Source of the DNA: Natronosporangium hydrolyticum
GTDB taxonomy: Bacteria; Actinomycetota; Actinomycetes; Mycobacteriales; Micromonosporaceae
Length of the DNA stretch: 64,000 nt
Direction of reading: 5' to 3'
Assembly (NCBI RefSeq): GCF_016925615.1
Contig: NZ_CP070499.1
Location: 434,001 to 498,000 of the forward strand
The notes below the pieces were generated by a model, which was not told the origin of the DNA, searched no databases, and saw nothing but the letters and a program-made list of their open reading frames with translations. The position numbers were made by a program, and so were the translations under genes. Below are positions 25,475-34,147 of this stretch, one piece after another; positions within the stretch are counted from its first letter, which is position 1, and the number at the start of each line of letters is the position of its first letter.

Positions 25475-26103
25475 CCGCCGGCCGCCTGACCGCCGGCCGC
25501 CTGAGCCGCGACCGCCGCCGCGTACCGGGCCGCCACATCCGGCCAGTTGACGACCTCCCACATCGCCGCCACAAAATCTGGCCGTACGTTGCGGTACTGC
25601 AGGTAGTAGGCGTGTTCCCAGGCGTCGAAGGCGAGCAGCGGCACCGACCCGACCCCGACGTTGCCGTGGTGGTCGTAGACCTGTTCCACGATCAGCCGTC
25701 GGGCGGCCGGCTCGTACGACAGCACTCCCCAACCGGAGCCCTGCACCAGGGTGGTGGCGGCCGACATCTGCCCATGGAACCGCTCGAACGAGCCGAAGTG
25801 CTCGGTGATCGCCTCGGCAAGGTCGCCGTCCGGGCGACCGCCCCCGCCCGGGGACATGTTCTGCCAGTACAGCGTATGCAGGACATGGCCGGAGACGTTG
25901 AAGGCGAGGGTCTTCTCCAGCCCCACGATGCTGGTGAAGTCGCCCTGGTCGCGCGCCTCGGCGATCCGGTCCAGGGTGTCGTTGGCCCCCTTCACGTACG
26001 CGGCGTGGTGCTTGTCGTGGTGTAGCTCCATGATCTGCCCGTTGATGTGCGGCTCCAGCGAGCCGTAGTCGTAGGGCAGGTCCGGCAACGTGTAGACGCT
26101 CAT
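25471..26103 (-). CDS. sodA: Superoxide dismutase, Fe/Mn type
   Basis: A 210-residue cytoplasmic SOD converting superoxide to oxygen and hydrogen peroxide. Metal ligands are visible: His in [16 protein letters not shown], His in [15 protein letters not shown], and Asp/His in [19 protein letters not shown]. The N-terminus [19 protein letters not shown] is typical. ATG 26103 follows AGGAGA. The end ([15 protein letters not shown]) is a short Ala/Gly tail. It is the first gene of a two-gene unit with the 95-residue gene at 25187-25474. Metal choice (Mn or Fe) cannot be decided from sequence by eye. Confidence 0.92.
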   Translation of the reverse strand: MSVYTLPDLPYDYGSLEPHINGQIMELHHDKHHAAYVKGANDTLDRIAEARDQGDFTSIVGLEKTLAFNVSGHVLHTLYWQNMSPGGGGRPDGDLAEAITEHFGSFERFHGQMSAATTLVQGSGWGVLSYEPAARRLIVEQVYDHHGNVGVGSVPLLAFDAWEHAYYLQYRNVRPDFVAAMWEVVNWPDVAARYAAAVAAQAAGGQAAGG

Positions 26104-26177
26104 ACTCTCCTGCAATCGAGTAGTAATTGCCAGCTGTTTGCAATAGTGACCATACCTGCCGGTCCCCGCTCCGCTGC

Positions 26178-26238
26178 GCCGATCATGAGCTTGTTGACAA
26201 ACCCGTCCGGTGTGTCGGTCAACAAGCTCATGATCGGC
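26178..26238. repeat. Perfect 21-bp-arm palindromic element (class II)
   Basis: The left arm 26178-26198 begins GCCGATCATGAGCTTG and ends TTGAC. The right arm 26218-26238 is its exact reverse complement, with a 19-base loop. It lies in the divergent region between the sod and RecQ-like genes, so it is not in a terminator position for either. This favours a dispersed repeat or a regulatory site over a terminator. Confidence 0.75.
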
Positions 26239-26295
26239 GCTGAAGTCGCGTGCCCCGCTCGGCTCGACCCCGCCGGACCGGGTAGAAATGGGCCG

Positions 26296-28434
26296 GTGAG
26301 CGACGGTCCGGAGGCAACGAGCGTGCGGCAGCGAGCCGAGGCGGTGCTGCGGCAGCTGGCGGGCGAGTCGGCGCAGCTGCGCGCCGACCAGTGGCGGGCG
26401 ATCGAGGCGTTGGTGGTGGAGCAGCGGCGGGTGCTGTGCGTGCAGCGCACCGGTTGGGGCAAGTCCGCGGTCTACTTCGTCGCCACGGCGCTGCTGCGAG
26501 GCCCTGACGCCCCGTCCCCCGCCGGCCCGACGGTGATCATCTCGCCGCTGCTGGCGTTGATGCGTAACCAGGTGGCGGCGGCCGAGCGGGCCGGTATCCA
26601 CGCCCGCACCATCAACTCCGCCAACCCGGAGGAGTGGGACGAGATCGCCGCCGCGGTCCACGCCGGCGCGGTCGACGTGCTGCTGATCTCACCGGAGCGG
26701 TTGAACAACCCTGACTTCCGGGAGTCGGTGCTGCCCAAGCTCGCCGCCACCACCGGCCTGCTGGTGGTCGACGAGGCGCACTGCGTCTCCGACTGGGGCC
26801 ACGACTTCCGGCCCGACTATCGCCGGCTGCGGTCGTTTCTCGCCGGCCTCACCCCAGGTACGCCGGTGTTGGCGACTACCGCCACCGCGAACGCCCGGGT
26901 GGTGACCGATGTCGCCGAGCAGCTCGATCCGGCTGGTGAGGCGATGGTGTTGCGCGGCACCCTGGATCGGGAGTCGCTGCGGTTGGCGGTTCACGAGCTG
27001 CCCAGCCCGGCGCACCGGTTGGCCTGGCTCGCCGAGCAGCTCGACGCGCTGCCCGGCTCCGGGATCATTTACACCCTGACCGTGGCCGCCGCCGCCGAGA
27101 CCGCGGCCTTCCTGCGCGGCCGCGGGTACGAGGTCGCCGAGTACAGCGGCCGGACCGAGGATGCCGACCGGCGGGCGGCCGAGTCGGATCTGCTGGCGAA
27201 CCGGCTCAAGGCGCTGGTCGCCACCTCCGCGCTGGGGATGGGTTTCGACAAGCCGGATCTCGGGTTCGTCATCCATCTTGGCGCGCCACCGTCCCCGATC
27301 GCGTACTACCAGCAGGTGGGCCGCGCCGGCCGGGCGGTCGAGTCGGCGCGGGTGCTGTTGCTGCCCGGCCCGGAGGACGCGGCGATCTGGCGATACTTCG
27401 CTTCACTGGCGTTCCCGGCGGAGGAGCAGGTACGCGCCGTGTTGGCAGCACTGTCCGAAGCAGACCATCCGCTGTCGACGGCAGCGTTGGAGCCGCGGGT
27501 TGAGCTACGCCGGGCCCGACTGGAGCTGATGCTGAAGGTGCTCGATGTGGACGGTGCAGTGCGCCGGGTCCGCGGCGGCTGGGAAGCGACCGGCGCGCAG
27601 TGGCGCTACGACCACGAGCGGTATCAGCAGCTCAGCCGGGCCCGCCGGGTCGAGCAGGATGCGATGCGGGAGTACGTGGCGACCGCCGGGTGCCGGATGG
27701 AGTATCTGCGCCGGTGCCTGGACGACCCGTACGCGGAGGCGTGCGGTCGCTGCGACCGCTGCACCGGTGACGCCCCGCCGGCCGAGGTCTCGGCGGCGGC
27801 GCTCACCGCCGCCGAGGCGTACCTGGGGCAGGCCGGGGTTGCGGTAGCGCCCCGGAAGATGTGGCCGACCGGCCTTCCGGCCGCCGGGGTGCCGCTGCGC
27901 GGCAAGATCCCAGCGCAGGAGCAGGCCGAGACCGGTCGGGTGGTGGGCCGGCTCTCCGACCTCGGCTGGGGCGGTCCGCTGCGGGAGCTGTTGGCCGACG
28001 GTGCCCCGGACCAGCCCGCCCCCGCGCAGCTGCTGGCGGCGGTGGTGGAGGTTCTGAAAGCATGGGCGCACGGCGACGACCGGTGGCCGCAGCGGCCGGT
28101 GGCGGTGGTCGCGCTCGGTTCGCAGCAGCGGCCCAAGCTGGTGCAGAGCGTAGCCGGGCACGTCGCGGAGGTGGGCCGGTTGCCGTTGCTCGGCACCGTG
28201 CCACCAGGCGGGTCGGGCGGCGGCCGCGCCAACAGCGCCCAACGGGTACGAGCACTGCACGGCTCGTTCATCGTGCCGCCGGCGGTGGCGGGCGCGTTCG
28301 CCGAGCACCCGGGCCCGGTGTTGCTTGTGGACGACTACATCGACTCGGGCTGGACCATGGCGCTGGTCGCGCGGGAGCTGCGCGCCGCCGGCGCCACCGC
28401 GGTGTTGCCGCTGGCGCTCGCCGTCACTGGCTGA
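26296..28434 (+). CDS. RecQ-like DNA helicase with C-terminal phosphoribosyltransferase domain
   Basis: A 712-residue helicase. The Q/motif I region reads [13 protein letters not shown], motif II is [19 protein letters not shown], motif [13 protein letters not shown], and motif [17 protein letters not shown] Cys cluster (CRMEYLRRC, then CGRCDRCTG) forms the RecQ zinc-binding domain. The last 140 residues are an added phosphoribosyltransferase-like domain with the PRPP loop [13 protein letters not shown]. Such fusions occur in actinobacteria; the role of the extra domain is unknown. GTG 26296 is the first start that brings in the conserved region; an out-of-frame ATG precedes it. Confidence 0.85.
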   Translation: MSDGPEATSVRQRAEAVLRQLAGESAQLRADQWRAIEALVVEQRRVLCVQRTGWGKSAVYFVATALLRGPDAPSPAGPTVIISPLLALMRNQVAAAERAGIHARTINSANPEEWDEIAAAVHAGAVDVLLISPERLNNPDFRESVLPKLAATTGLLVVDEAHCVSDWGHDFRPDYRRLRSFLAGLTPGTPVLATTATANARVVTDVAEQLDPAGEAMVLRGTLDRESLRLAVHELPSPAHRLAWLAEQLDALPGSGIIYTLTVAAAAETAAFLRGRGYEVAEYSGRTEDADRRAAESDLLANRLKALVATSALGMGFDKPDLGFVIHLGAPPSPIAYYQQVGRAGRAVESARVLLLPGPEDAAIWRYFASLAFPAEEQVRAVLAALSEADHPLSTAALEPRVELRRARLELMLKVLDVDGAVRRVRGGWEATGAQWRYDHERYQQLSRARRVEQDAMREYVATAGCRMEYLRRCLDDPYAEACGRCDRCTGDAPPAEVSAAALTAAEAYLGQAGVAVAPRKMWPTGLPAAGVPLRGKIPAQEQAETGRVVGRLSDLGWGGPLRELLADGAPDQPAPAQLLAAVVEVLKAWAHGDDRWPQRPVAVVALGSQQRPKLVQSVAGHVAEVGRLPLLGTVPPGGSGGGRANSAQRVRALHGSFIVPPAVAGAFAEHPGPVLLVDDYIDSGWTMALVARELRAAGATAVLPLALAVTG

Positions 28435-28443
28435 CCGGGCCGG

Positions 28444-30075
28444 TCACTCCGGCGCCCGGCCGCCGGCGATCATGTCGATGACCGCCTCGGTGGTCAGCGC
28501 GTAGGGCTTCAGGATCACGTCGACATCGGTCCCTTCCAGACGTCCCGCATCCCGGTCGGTCAGCGCCACCATCGCCACCCGGCCGGCGTACTCGTGTTGC
28601 CGCAGCGCATGCAGCAGGGCGAGGTTGCTGTCGGTGGTGGGGATGGTGCTGATCACCCAGCGGGAGCGGTCCAGCGGCAACGACTCCAGGAAGTCGAGGT
28701 CTTCGGCGCTGCCGAACACGGTGGTGATGCCCTGCCGGTTGAAGGCGGCGACCCGGTCGGGGTCGAAGTCGACGGCGAGCACCGGCGTGCCTGCGTCGGT
28801 AAGCCGGGCGGCGATGTGCCGACCGAAGCGTCCCAGGCCATAGAGGATGACCTCGGCGGGCAGCTCGGCGGGCGGGGTGGGGTGCGGGCGCAGGTTGCGG
28901 CGTTGGAACCGGGACAGCCACGGCTCCAGCCGCTGGTAGATCGCGTCGGAGTTGAGGATCAGGTAGGTCGAGCCGCCGATTGTGATCAGCCCTACGACGG
29001 TGATCAGGCTGACCGTCGCCTGGTCGATGTGGCCCAGACTCAATCCCAATGCGGCCAGGATCAGCGAGAATTCGCTGATCTGGGCGACGGTGAGCCCGGC
29101 CTTGAACGCCACCCGCGACGAGTAGCCCATCAACCCCATGATCACCAGCACGATCAGCGGGTTGCCGACAAGAACGAAGATCGAGAAGACCGCCGCCTCG
29201 ACGAGTTGCCGGCCGGCGTCCACGAACTCCAGCTGCGCCCCGAGGCTGAGGAAGAAAAAGAGCAGCAGGAAGTCGCGCAGGCTCACCAACCGGGCGCCGA
29301 CCGCCTCCCGGAACGGGGTGGAGGCGAGCGCGACCCCGGCCAGGAAGGCTCCCACCTCGGTGCTGAAACCCAGCCAGTGAGTTATGGCGGCCGCGAGCAC
29401 CGCCCACGCCACCGCGAAGAGCACCAGCAGCTCCTGCGATCGGGCCACCAGCTGCAGCAGCCGCGGCAGCACGTACCGCGCCATGATCACGAAGGCGGCG
29501 AGCAGCCCGAGCCCTTTCCCGATCGTCAGGGCGATGTCGATCCCGACGTGGTCCCCCGCTGGCTGCCCGAAGGCGGTCAGTGCGATCATGACCAGGACCA
29601 CCACCAGGTCCTGCACGATCAGGAACCCGACCGCGATCCGGCCGTGCAGCTGATCGAGTTCGCGCTTGTCCGAGAGCAGCTTGACGATGATGATCGTGGA
29701 CGAGAAGGTCAGCGCGACCGCCACGTAGAGCGCGGTGACGTGACTCATGCCTAGTGCCAGGGCGATCCCGTACCCCACCGCGGAGGTGAACGCCACCTGG
29801 CCGAGTCCGGTGGCGAGCGCGACCGGGCCGGTGGTGCGGATCAGGTGCAGGTCGAGGCGCAGGCCGACCAGGAACAGCAGGATCGCGATCCCGACCTCGG
29901 CGAGCAGTTCGATCTGGTCCACCCCGGTGACCCAGCCGGTGCCGACCGGACCGACCAGGATGCCGACACCGATGAACGCGACGATCAAGGGCTGCTTGAG
30001 CCGGTTCGCCACCAGGCCGGCGACGGCGGCGACCGCCAGGATCGCTGCTAGCAGGCCGAACTCGTGGTCCAGCAC
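28444..30075 (-). CDS. CPA2-family monovalent cation:proton antiporter with RCK domain
   Basis: A 543-residue membrane protein. Residues 5-385 contain about twelve helices of the Na+/H+ exchanger fold (e.g. QPLIVAFIGVGILVGPVG; ALTFSSTIIIVKLLSDKRE; GFLIVQDLVVVLVMIAL). A TrkA-N/RCK nucleotide-binding domain follows near 415 (VILYGLGRFGRHIAARL) and continues to the end. Family members exchange K+ or Na+ for protons and are gated by nucleotide. GTG 30075 follows a GGGGGTGG tract and starts directly before the first helix; longer in-frame extensions are Arg/Ala-rich and unlikely. It converges on the RecQ-like gene. Confidence 0.85.
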   Translation of the reverse strand: MLDHEFGLLAAILAVAAVAGLVANRLKQPLIVAFIGVGILVGPVGTGWVTGVDQIELLAEVGIAILLFLVGLRLDLHLIRTTGPVALATGLGQVAFTSAVGYGIALALGMSHVTALYVAVALTFSSTIIIVKLLSDKRELDQLHGRIAVGFLIVQDLVVVLVMIALTAFGQPAGDHVGIDIALTIGKGLGLLAAFVIMARYVLPRLLQLVARSQELLVLFAVAWAVLAAAITHWLGFSTEVGAFLAGVALASTPFREAVGARLVSLRDFLLLFFFLSLGAQLEFVDAGRQLVEAAVFSIFVLVGNPLIVLVIMGLMGYSSRVAFKAGLTVAQISEFSLILAALGLSLGHIDQATVSLITVVGLITIGGSTYLILNSDAIYQRLEPWLSRFQRRNLRPHPTPPAELPAEVILYGLGRFGRHIAARLTDAGTPVLAVDFDPDRVAAFNRQGITTVFGSAEDLDFLESLPLDRSRWVISTIPTTDSNLALLHALRQHEYAGRVAMVALTDRDAGRLEGTDVDVILKPYALTTEAVIDMIAGGRAPE

Positions 30076-30707
30076 CCTGCCACCCCCGCCCTCGCCCTGC
30101 GCGGCCTGCACTTTCGTGATCACTCTAGCGACTGGCCAGTGCCAGCAGCGGGATCGCCGTGGCCTCCCCGCCCACGGTGCCGCTGCCGCTGCCGCTGGCG
30201 GCGACGCGGTGCAAGTTGTCTCGCGCACACGATCACGACCGCACAAGACTTGCTCGCACCGCCGGCCGGGAGTTTCTCGGGTTCGTCTCTCGTCTGCCCC
30301 GACTTGGTGGGCTGAGTGGCGCCTGGTTTGTCAGCGTGAACCGTTTTGTCGTCCTAGTGGATCACCATTCAACCCACCAAGAAATACATGCCCGCTGGCG
30401 CGGGCACCCGCCGGTGGACGAGAGTGGGCATATGGCCGATTTGTGTTGTTCGGGCGACCAGGCAAGGGGCCGGGCCGAGCATCGCGGCGCCGCCGACGCT
30501 GCTCCGTTTGTGCTCGCAGCTCTCGTAGGCCGCGTATCGGGGCCCCAACCGACCGCCCACTCCAAGATCAAGACTCTGCCGCTCGTCCAGCCAGTGTCGG
30601 CGTACAGGTGTGCAGAGCTGCAGCACCCTCCTGACTGCGGAGCGGCAAGATGATCAAGCACCCGCTATCGGTGGCGGCTGCCGTTGCCCAGTGTCATGAT
30701 CTGCGAC
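30076..30707. other. 632-bp region without a recognisable gene
   Basis: The stretch between the antiporter start and the nitroreductase start is less GC-biased than its neighbours and no frame shows a recognisable protein. It must contain both divergent promoters. I see a short hairpin, GCCCGC-TGGC-GCGGGC, at about 30390-30405. No tRNA or IS end is evident. Decayed coding sequence is possible. Confidence 0.5.
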
Positions 30708-31352
30708 ATGGAGTTCGCAGAGGTGATTCGTCGTCGGCGCATGGTGCGGCACTACGCCGACCGTCCGCTGAGCCCGGAGCTCATCGAGAAGATTCTGGCC
30801 AGTGCGGTGCGCGCACCCTCAGCCGGGTTTTCGCAGGGGTGGGCTTTTCTGGCGCTGACCGATGCGGCCGACCGGGCCAGGTTCTGGCCGTTTGTCCCCA
30901 CTCGGGTGGCCCAGACCCCCACTATGCAGCACGCTCCGCTGGTCGTGGTCCCGCTCGCGCACAAGGCTACGTACCTTGCCCGGTACGCCGAGGCCGACAA
31001 GGGCTGGACCGATCGGGCCGAAGCGCGCTGGCCGGTGCCGTACTGGTATATCGACACCGGCATGGCCGCGCTGATGATGCTGCTGACCGCGGTCGATGAG
31101 GATCTGGGCGGCTGCTTCTTCGGCATCATGCCGGCGGCGGGCGAGGATTTCGATCCCACGGTCGAGGTGCCGGCGCACACCGCCGCCTTCAAGGCCGAGT
31201 TCGCGATTCCTGACGAGTACGAGCCGATCGGCGCCCTCTGCGTCGGCTACCGGGCGGACGGCCTGGAGCCGCAGAGTTCGGCCGTGGCGGAGCGCCGGCG
31301 GGGCCTCGACTCGGTAGTCCATCGAGGACAGTGGGGGAGGTTACGCGGCTGA
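30708..31352 (+). CDS. Nitroreductase-family FMN oxidoreductase
   Basis: A 214-residue flavoprotein. The start MEFAEVIRRRRMVRHYADRP is the classic nitroreductase N-terminus with the RRR-xxR FMN phosphate contact, and APSAGFSQGWAFLAL supplies the second FMN loop. Later, DTGMAALMMLLTAVDEDLGG and CFFGIM complete the fold. It should reduce nitro or quinone-like substrates with NAD(P)H; the physiological substrate is unknown. ATG 30708 fits the family start exactly; an in-frame upstream ATG at 30684 would add eight residues. Confidence 0.85.
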   Translation: MEFAEVIRRRRMVRHYADRPLSPELIEKILASAVRAPSAGFSQGWAFLALTDAADRARFWPFVPTRVAQTPTMQHAPLVVVPLAHKATYLARYAEADKGWTDRAEARWPVPYWYIDTGMAALMMLLTAVDEDLGGCFFGIMPAAGEDFDPTVEVPAHTAAFKAEFAIPDEYEPIGALCVGYRADGLEPQSSAVAERRRGLDSVVHRGQWGRLRG

Positions 31353-31366
31353 GCCGACGCCCCAAC

Positions 31367-32002
31367 TTATCGGGCGGGGGCGTCGTCGACCCGTTCGGCG
31401 AGGAAGGGCTCGGGGTCGACCGCGTTCGCCGAGACCGGCGGCACGAACAGCCTGCCCTGCTGCACCTCGAAGTGCAGGTGTGGCCCGGAGGAGTTGCCGG
31501 AGGAACCGACGTAGCCCAGCAGGTCCCCGGTCTCGACCGCGTCCCCCACCTCGACCTCGGGCTGCTCCAGGAGGTGACAGTAGAGGGTCGCGACCCGGTC
31601 GGCGTGGAGTACCTTCACATACCAGCCGCAGCCGCGCACCTCCCAGCTGCCGTCCTGGTCGCAGCTGTACGGCTCGCCGTGCAGGCTCGCTTGGCAGTCC
31701 GCGATCGACACCACCCCGGCGGAGGCGGCGAAGATCGGCGTGCCGGGGTCGGCGGCGATGTCGATGCCGTGGTGGTCGGGGCGGGACTCGCTGCGGAACT
31801 CGGAGGTGACCGGGGCGTCGACCGGCCACACCCAGGGCGCGTCCGGTGGGCAACGCTGGTCGTCGCAGGTAACCCCGCCGAACGCCTCGATCACCGGGTT
31901 GAGCAGGGTGCGCGGACCGAATCCGGGGACCACCGCCATCGCCAGCACCAGAGCGGTGGCCGCAACCCCGACGGTCACCAACACCGCGAGCGACTTCTTC
32001 AC
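31367..32002 (-). CDS. Secreted M23 (LytM-like) metallopeptidase
   Basis: A 211-residue protein. Residues 1-25 (VKKSLAVLVTVGVAATALVL) form a signal peptide or anchor. The M23 domain carries the zinc ligands in HHGIDIAADPGTP and HLHFEVQQG, with TLYCHLLEQPEVEVGD between. An unusual Cys-containing loop (ADCQASLHGEPYSCDQDG) interrupts the domain, and Cys pairs (CDDQRC) suggest disulfides. It is likely a peptidoglycan endopeptidase or a scaffold in cell-wall turnover. GTG 32002 is preferred over ATG 32026 because a G-rich SD-like tract precedes it and it places Lys-Lys at the signal start. Confidence 0.82.
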   Translation of the reverse strand: MKKSLAVLVTVGVAATALVLAMAVVPGFGPRTLLNPVIEAFGGVTCDDQRCPPDAPWVWPVDAPVTSEFRSESRPDHHGIDIAADPGTPIFAASAGVVSIADCQASLHGEPYSCDQDGSWEVRGCGWYVKVLHADRVATLYCHLLEQPEVEVGDAVETGDLLGYVGSSGNSSGPHLHFEVQQGRLFVPPVSANAVDPEPFLAERVDDAPAR

Positions 32003-32030
32003 GCCCCCACGGTACGACGCGTACACAAGC

Positions 32031-32070
32031 GGGCGCCCCGCTGCAGGCTCAAGCCTGCGGCGGGGCGCCC
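32031..32070 (-). terminator. Strong hairpin after the GH6 cellulase gene
   Basis: 19-base arms beginning GGGCGCCCCGC are complementary except for one T-G pair and enclose a 2-base loop. The hairpin lies 37 bases past the cellulase stop and 29 bases before the M23 start on the same strand, so it would separate the two transcripts. No T-run follows, as is common in actinobacteria. Confidence 0.7.
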
Positions 32071-32106
32071 TCCTGGCGACAGGATTTCAGCTCATGCGGA
32101 CCCTGC

Positions 32107-33903
32107 TCAGTTGCCCAGCGGCGGGTACGCGTTGTCCATCAGCTCCTGGAACTGAGCCTGGAACCAGTGGCCGGAGATCGGCGCGTCCCCGATCGCACCC
32201 GACATGCTGTTGCCGTTGCGCTCGTTGCCTTCGTAGGCCGGGTCGCACATTTCGTCGAAGCCCTTGCCCTCGTCGTTCTCGATGTACTCGGAGGACCCGT
32301 CGGACTCACCCGGAGGCTTGATCCAGACGTAGGCGTCGATGCCGGAGACCGGCTCCACGGTCAGCCGCTCGCCGAGACCGGCACCGGCCTGGTTGCACCA
32401 GTTGCCCTTGTGGATGCGCCGGTCGACCCGGCTCTCCTCGACGAACTGGTTCAGCTCGGTGGCGCTGCTGGCCGCGGTCGGACGGTCCGGGCCGCCCCAG
32501 CCGTTGCGGGCGGTGTCGATCAGCATCCCGATGTTCGAGTCGACGCCGTCGCAGACGCTGACCAGCTCCTGGCGGAAGTCCTGGGCGAAGCGCCGCTCCG
32601 AGTTGTAGTCGTTCCAGTCCACCCAGTCCGACTGCCGGATCAGCTGGCCGTCGGGGGCGTTGCCGAAGGTGTCGATGAACGGCTCCTCCAGCGCGGAGTA
32701 GTTGGCGGTGTTGGTGATCAGGCCCGCCAGGTGACCCGGCTCAGCGCCACCGGCGTTCAGCGAGTCACAGATGATGTTGGCGCTGGGGGTGAAGTTGCTG
32801 TCCCAGCCGATCCAGCCGTGGTGCGCGGCGTCGATGTACGGGTACACGTTGTCGATCGAGCCGAGCTGCCCGGTGGCGTACCCGACCCCTTCGACGTAGT
32901 TGCCGTTGGCGAGCATGGTGTCGCACATCTCGGTGGCGCCCGGCTCGCCGCCGGTGTTGGTCACCAGGTTCGGCAGCGAGTCGATCTCGATCACCGCGAC
33001 GATCCGCAGGTCCCGGAAGCGCTCCTGCGCGATGATGTCGGTGATGACATCGATGTACTCTTCTTTGTACCGGTCGATCTCTTCCGGCCCAAGCTCACCG
33101 TTGGAGGCGAGCGCCGCGCAGTCACGGCCGGGCAGGTTGTAGATCACAACCTGGAAGACCATCGGGGTGTCGCCGGACTTCTGGTCGAGCGCCTGGTCCA
33201 GGTGGTCCTCAAGACCGGTGGTGTTCTCGCCGGCCGAGCCGGATTCGATCGCCGCGATCCGGTCCAGCCAGACACCGGTCGGGTGGTTGTAGACCTCCGC
33301 CGGGGCGCCACCGGCCTGGGCGGCCGCGGACCAGTCCGGGTTCACGTAGACATCGGCGCCGACGTACGGGTTGGCGACCCGGTCACCGGGGTCGCCCGGC
33401 TCCTGGCCGCCGTTGCCCGGGTCGTCGCCGTTGCCGTTGTCGTCATCGTCATCGTCGTCGTCACCGTTGCCCGGCTGGCCGGTGCACTCCACGCCGTTCA
33501 GGAAGAACGTGGTGGGGGCCTCGTTGGAGCTACCGTACGAGCCGTTGAACCCGATGCTGATCGAGCCGTCGGCGGGGATGCTGGCGTTCCACGACTCGTT
33601 GCTGGCGGTGACCTCCGACCCGGATTGCGACCAGACCGCGGTCCAACCATTGGTGACCTGCTGGTCGCCGGGGAAGTTGAAGGTGAGGTTCCAGCCGTTG
33701 ATCGCGCTGCCGAGGTTGTTGATGGTGATGTCGGCGCCGAAGCCGCCGCCACCGTCCCATGCGGTGTTGTAGTCGACGGTGCAGTTTGTCTGCGCCTGGG
33801 CCGGCGCGGCCGGTCCGGCGATCAGGCCACCGGCGACGAGCGCAGTGGCGCTCGTCAGCGCGACGGCGCGCCGCCGGCCGGTAGAACTCAGGGGGAATTT
33901 CAT
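32107..33903 (-). CDS. Secreted CBM2-GH6 cellulase (cellobiohydrolase type)
   Basis: A 598-residue secreted enzyme. Residues 1-44 are a signal peptide ending AAPAQAQ. Residues 45-148 form a CBM2 cellulose-binding module (CTVDYNTAWDGGGGFGADI; GWTAVWSQSGSEVTASNE). An acidic linker with eight consecutive Asp follows, instead of the usual Pro/Thr linker. The GH6 domain occupies about 185-598: VVIYNLPGRDCAALASNGE holds the catalytic Asp region, IVAVIEIDSLPNLVTN follows, and DAYVWIKPPGESDGSSE is the C-terminal active-site loop. Loop insertions fit an exocellulase. ATG 33903 follows AGGAGAT. A CebR-like box lies 170 bases upstream. Confidence 0.9.
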   Translation of the reverse strand: MKFPLSSTGRRRAVALTSATALVAGGLIAGPAAPAQAQTNCTVDYNTAWDGGGGFGADITINNLGSAINGWNLTFNFPGDQQVTNGWTAVWSQSGSEVTASNESWNASIPADGSISIGFNGSYGSSNEAPTTFFLNGVECTGQPGNGDDDDDDDDNGNGDDPGNGGQEPGDPGDRVANPYVGADVYVNPDWSAAAQAGGAPAEVYNHPTGVWLDRIAAIESGSAGENTTGLEDHLDQALDQKSGDTPMVFQVVIYNLPGRDCAALASNGELGPEEIDRYKEEYIDVITDIIAQERFRDLRIVAVIEIDSLPNLVTNTGGEPGATEMCDTMLANGNYVEGVGYATGQLGSIDNVYPYIDAAHHGWIGWDSNFTPSANIICDSLNAGGAEPGHLAGLITNTANYSALEEPFIDTFGNAPDGQLIRQSDWVDWNDYNSERRFAQDFRQELVSVCDGVDSNIGMLIDTARNGWGGPDRPTAASSATELNQFVEESRVDRRIHKGNWCNQAGAGLGERLTVEPVSGIDAYVWIKPPGESDGSSEYIENDEGKGFDEMCDPAYEGNERNGNSMSGAIGDAPISGHWFQAQFQELMDNAYPPLGN

Positions 33904-34072
33904 GGTGAGCAATCTCCTTGGGGCCAACTGCCGGAGTCCGTAGCAGCTCCGGGCTGGGAGGGATCGGTCCTAGCGTGACCGGCATCGGAACGCCGTCCGG
34001 TGTGTGTCACCGGTGCCCTCGGCGCCCGACTGGGGTTGGGTTGGCTCCCTGGCGGGTTACGGCATTGTTGCA

Positions 34073-34086
34073 TGGGAGCGCTTCCA
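34073..34086. promoter_or_regulatory. CebR-like operator TGGGAGCGCTTCCA
   Basis: A 14-bp near-palindrome upstream of the GH6 gene differs at one base from the known Streptomyces CebR site TGGGAGCGCTCCCA. A perfect copy lies at 35869-35882. CebR is a LacI-type repressor released by cello-oligosaccharides. No cebR gene is in the window. Confidence 0.75.
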
Positions 34087-34147
34087 AAGGCAACCCTCGG
34101 GAAGCCAACGGCGTGCCCGACGCCGGTCACGACTGCCGTCTTACCTG

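Noticed and set aside
28594-29754. 386-codon plus-strand frame opposite the antiporter gene
   Set aside because: His/Gln/Asp-rich shadow of membrane-helix codons; no independent support.
30159-30661. Overlapping open frames on both strands in the antiporter-nitroreductase gap
   Set aside because: No frame has a recognisable motif, SD or consistent codon pattern; reported as non-coding.
30690-30700. TCATGATC near the nitroreductase start as a repeat-family member
   Set aside because: Only an 8-bp match without a paired arm; chance is likely. Similar GATCATG words inside genes (28468, 42226) were rejected for the same reason.
32167-33978. 603-codon plus-strand frame opposite the GH6 gene
   Set aside because: Antisense shadow with Val/Gly-rich composition; the minus strand encodes a complete secreted cellulase.
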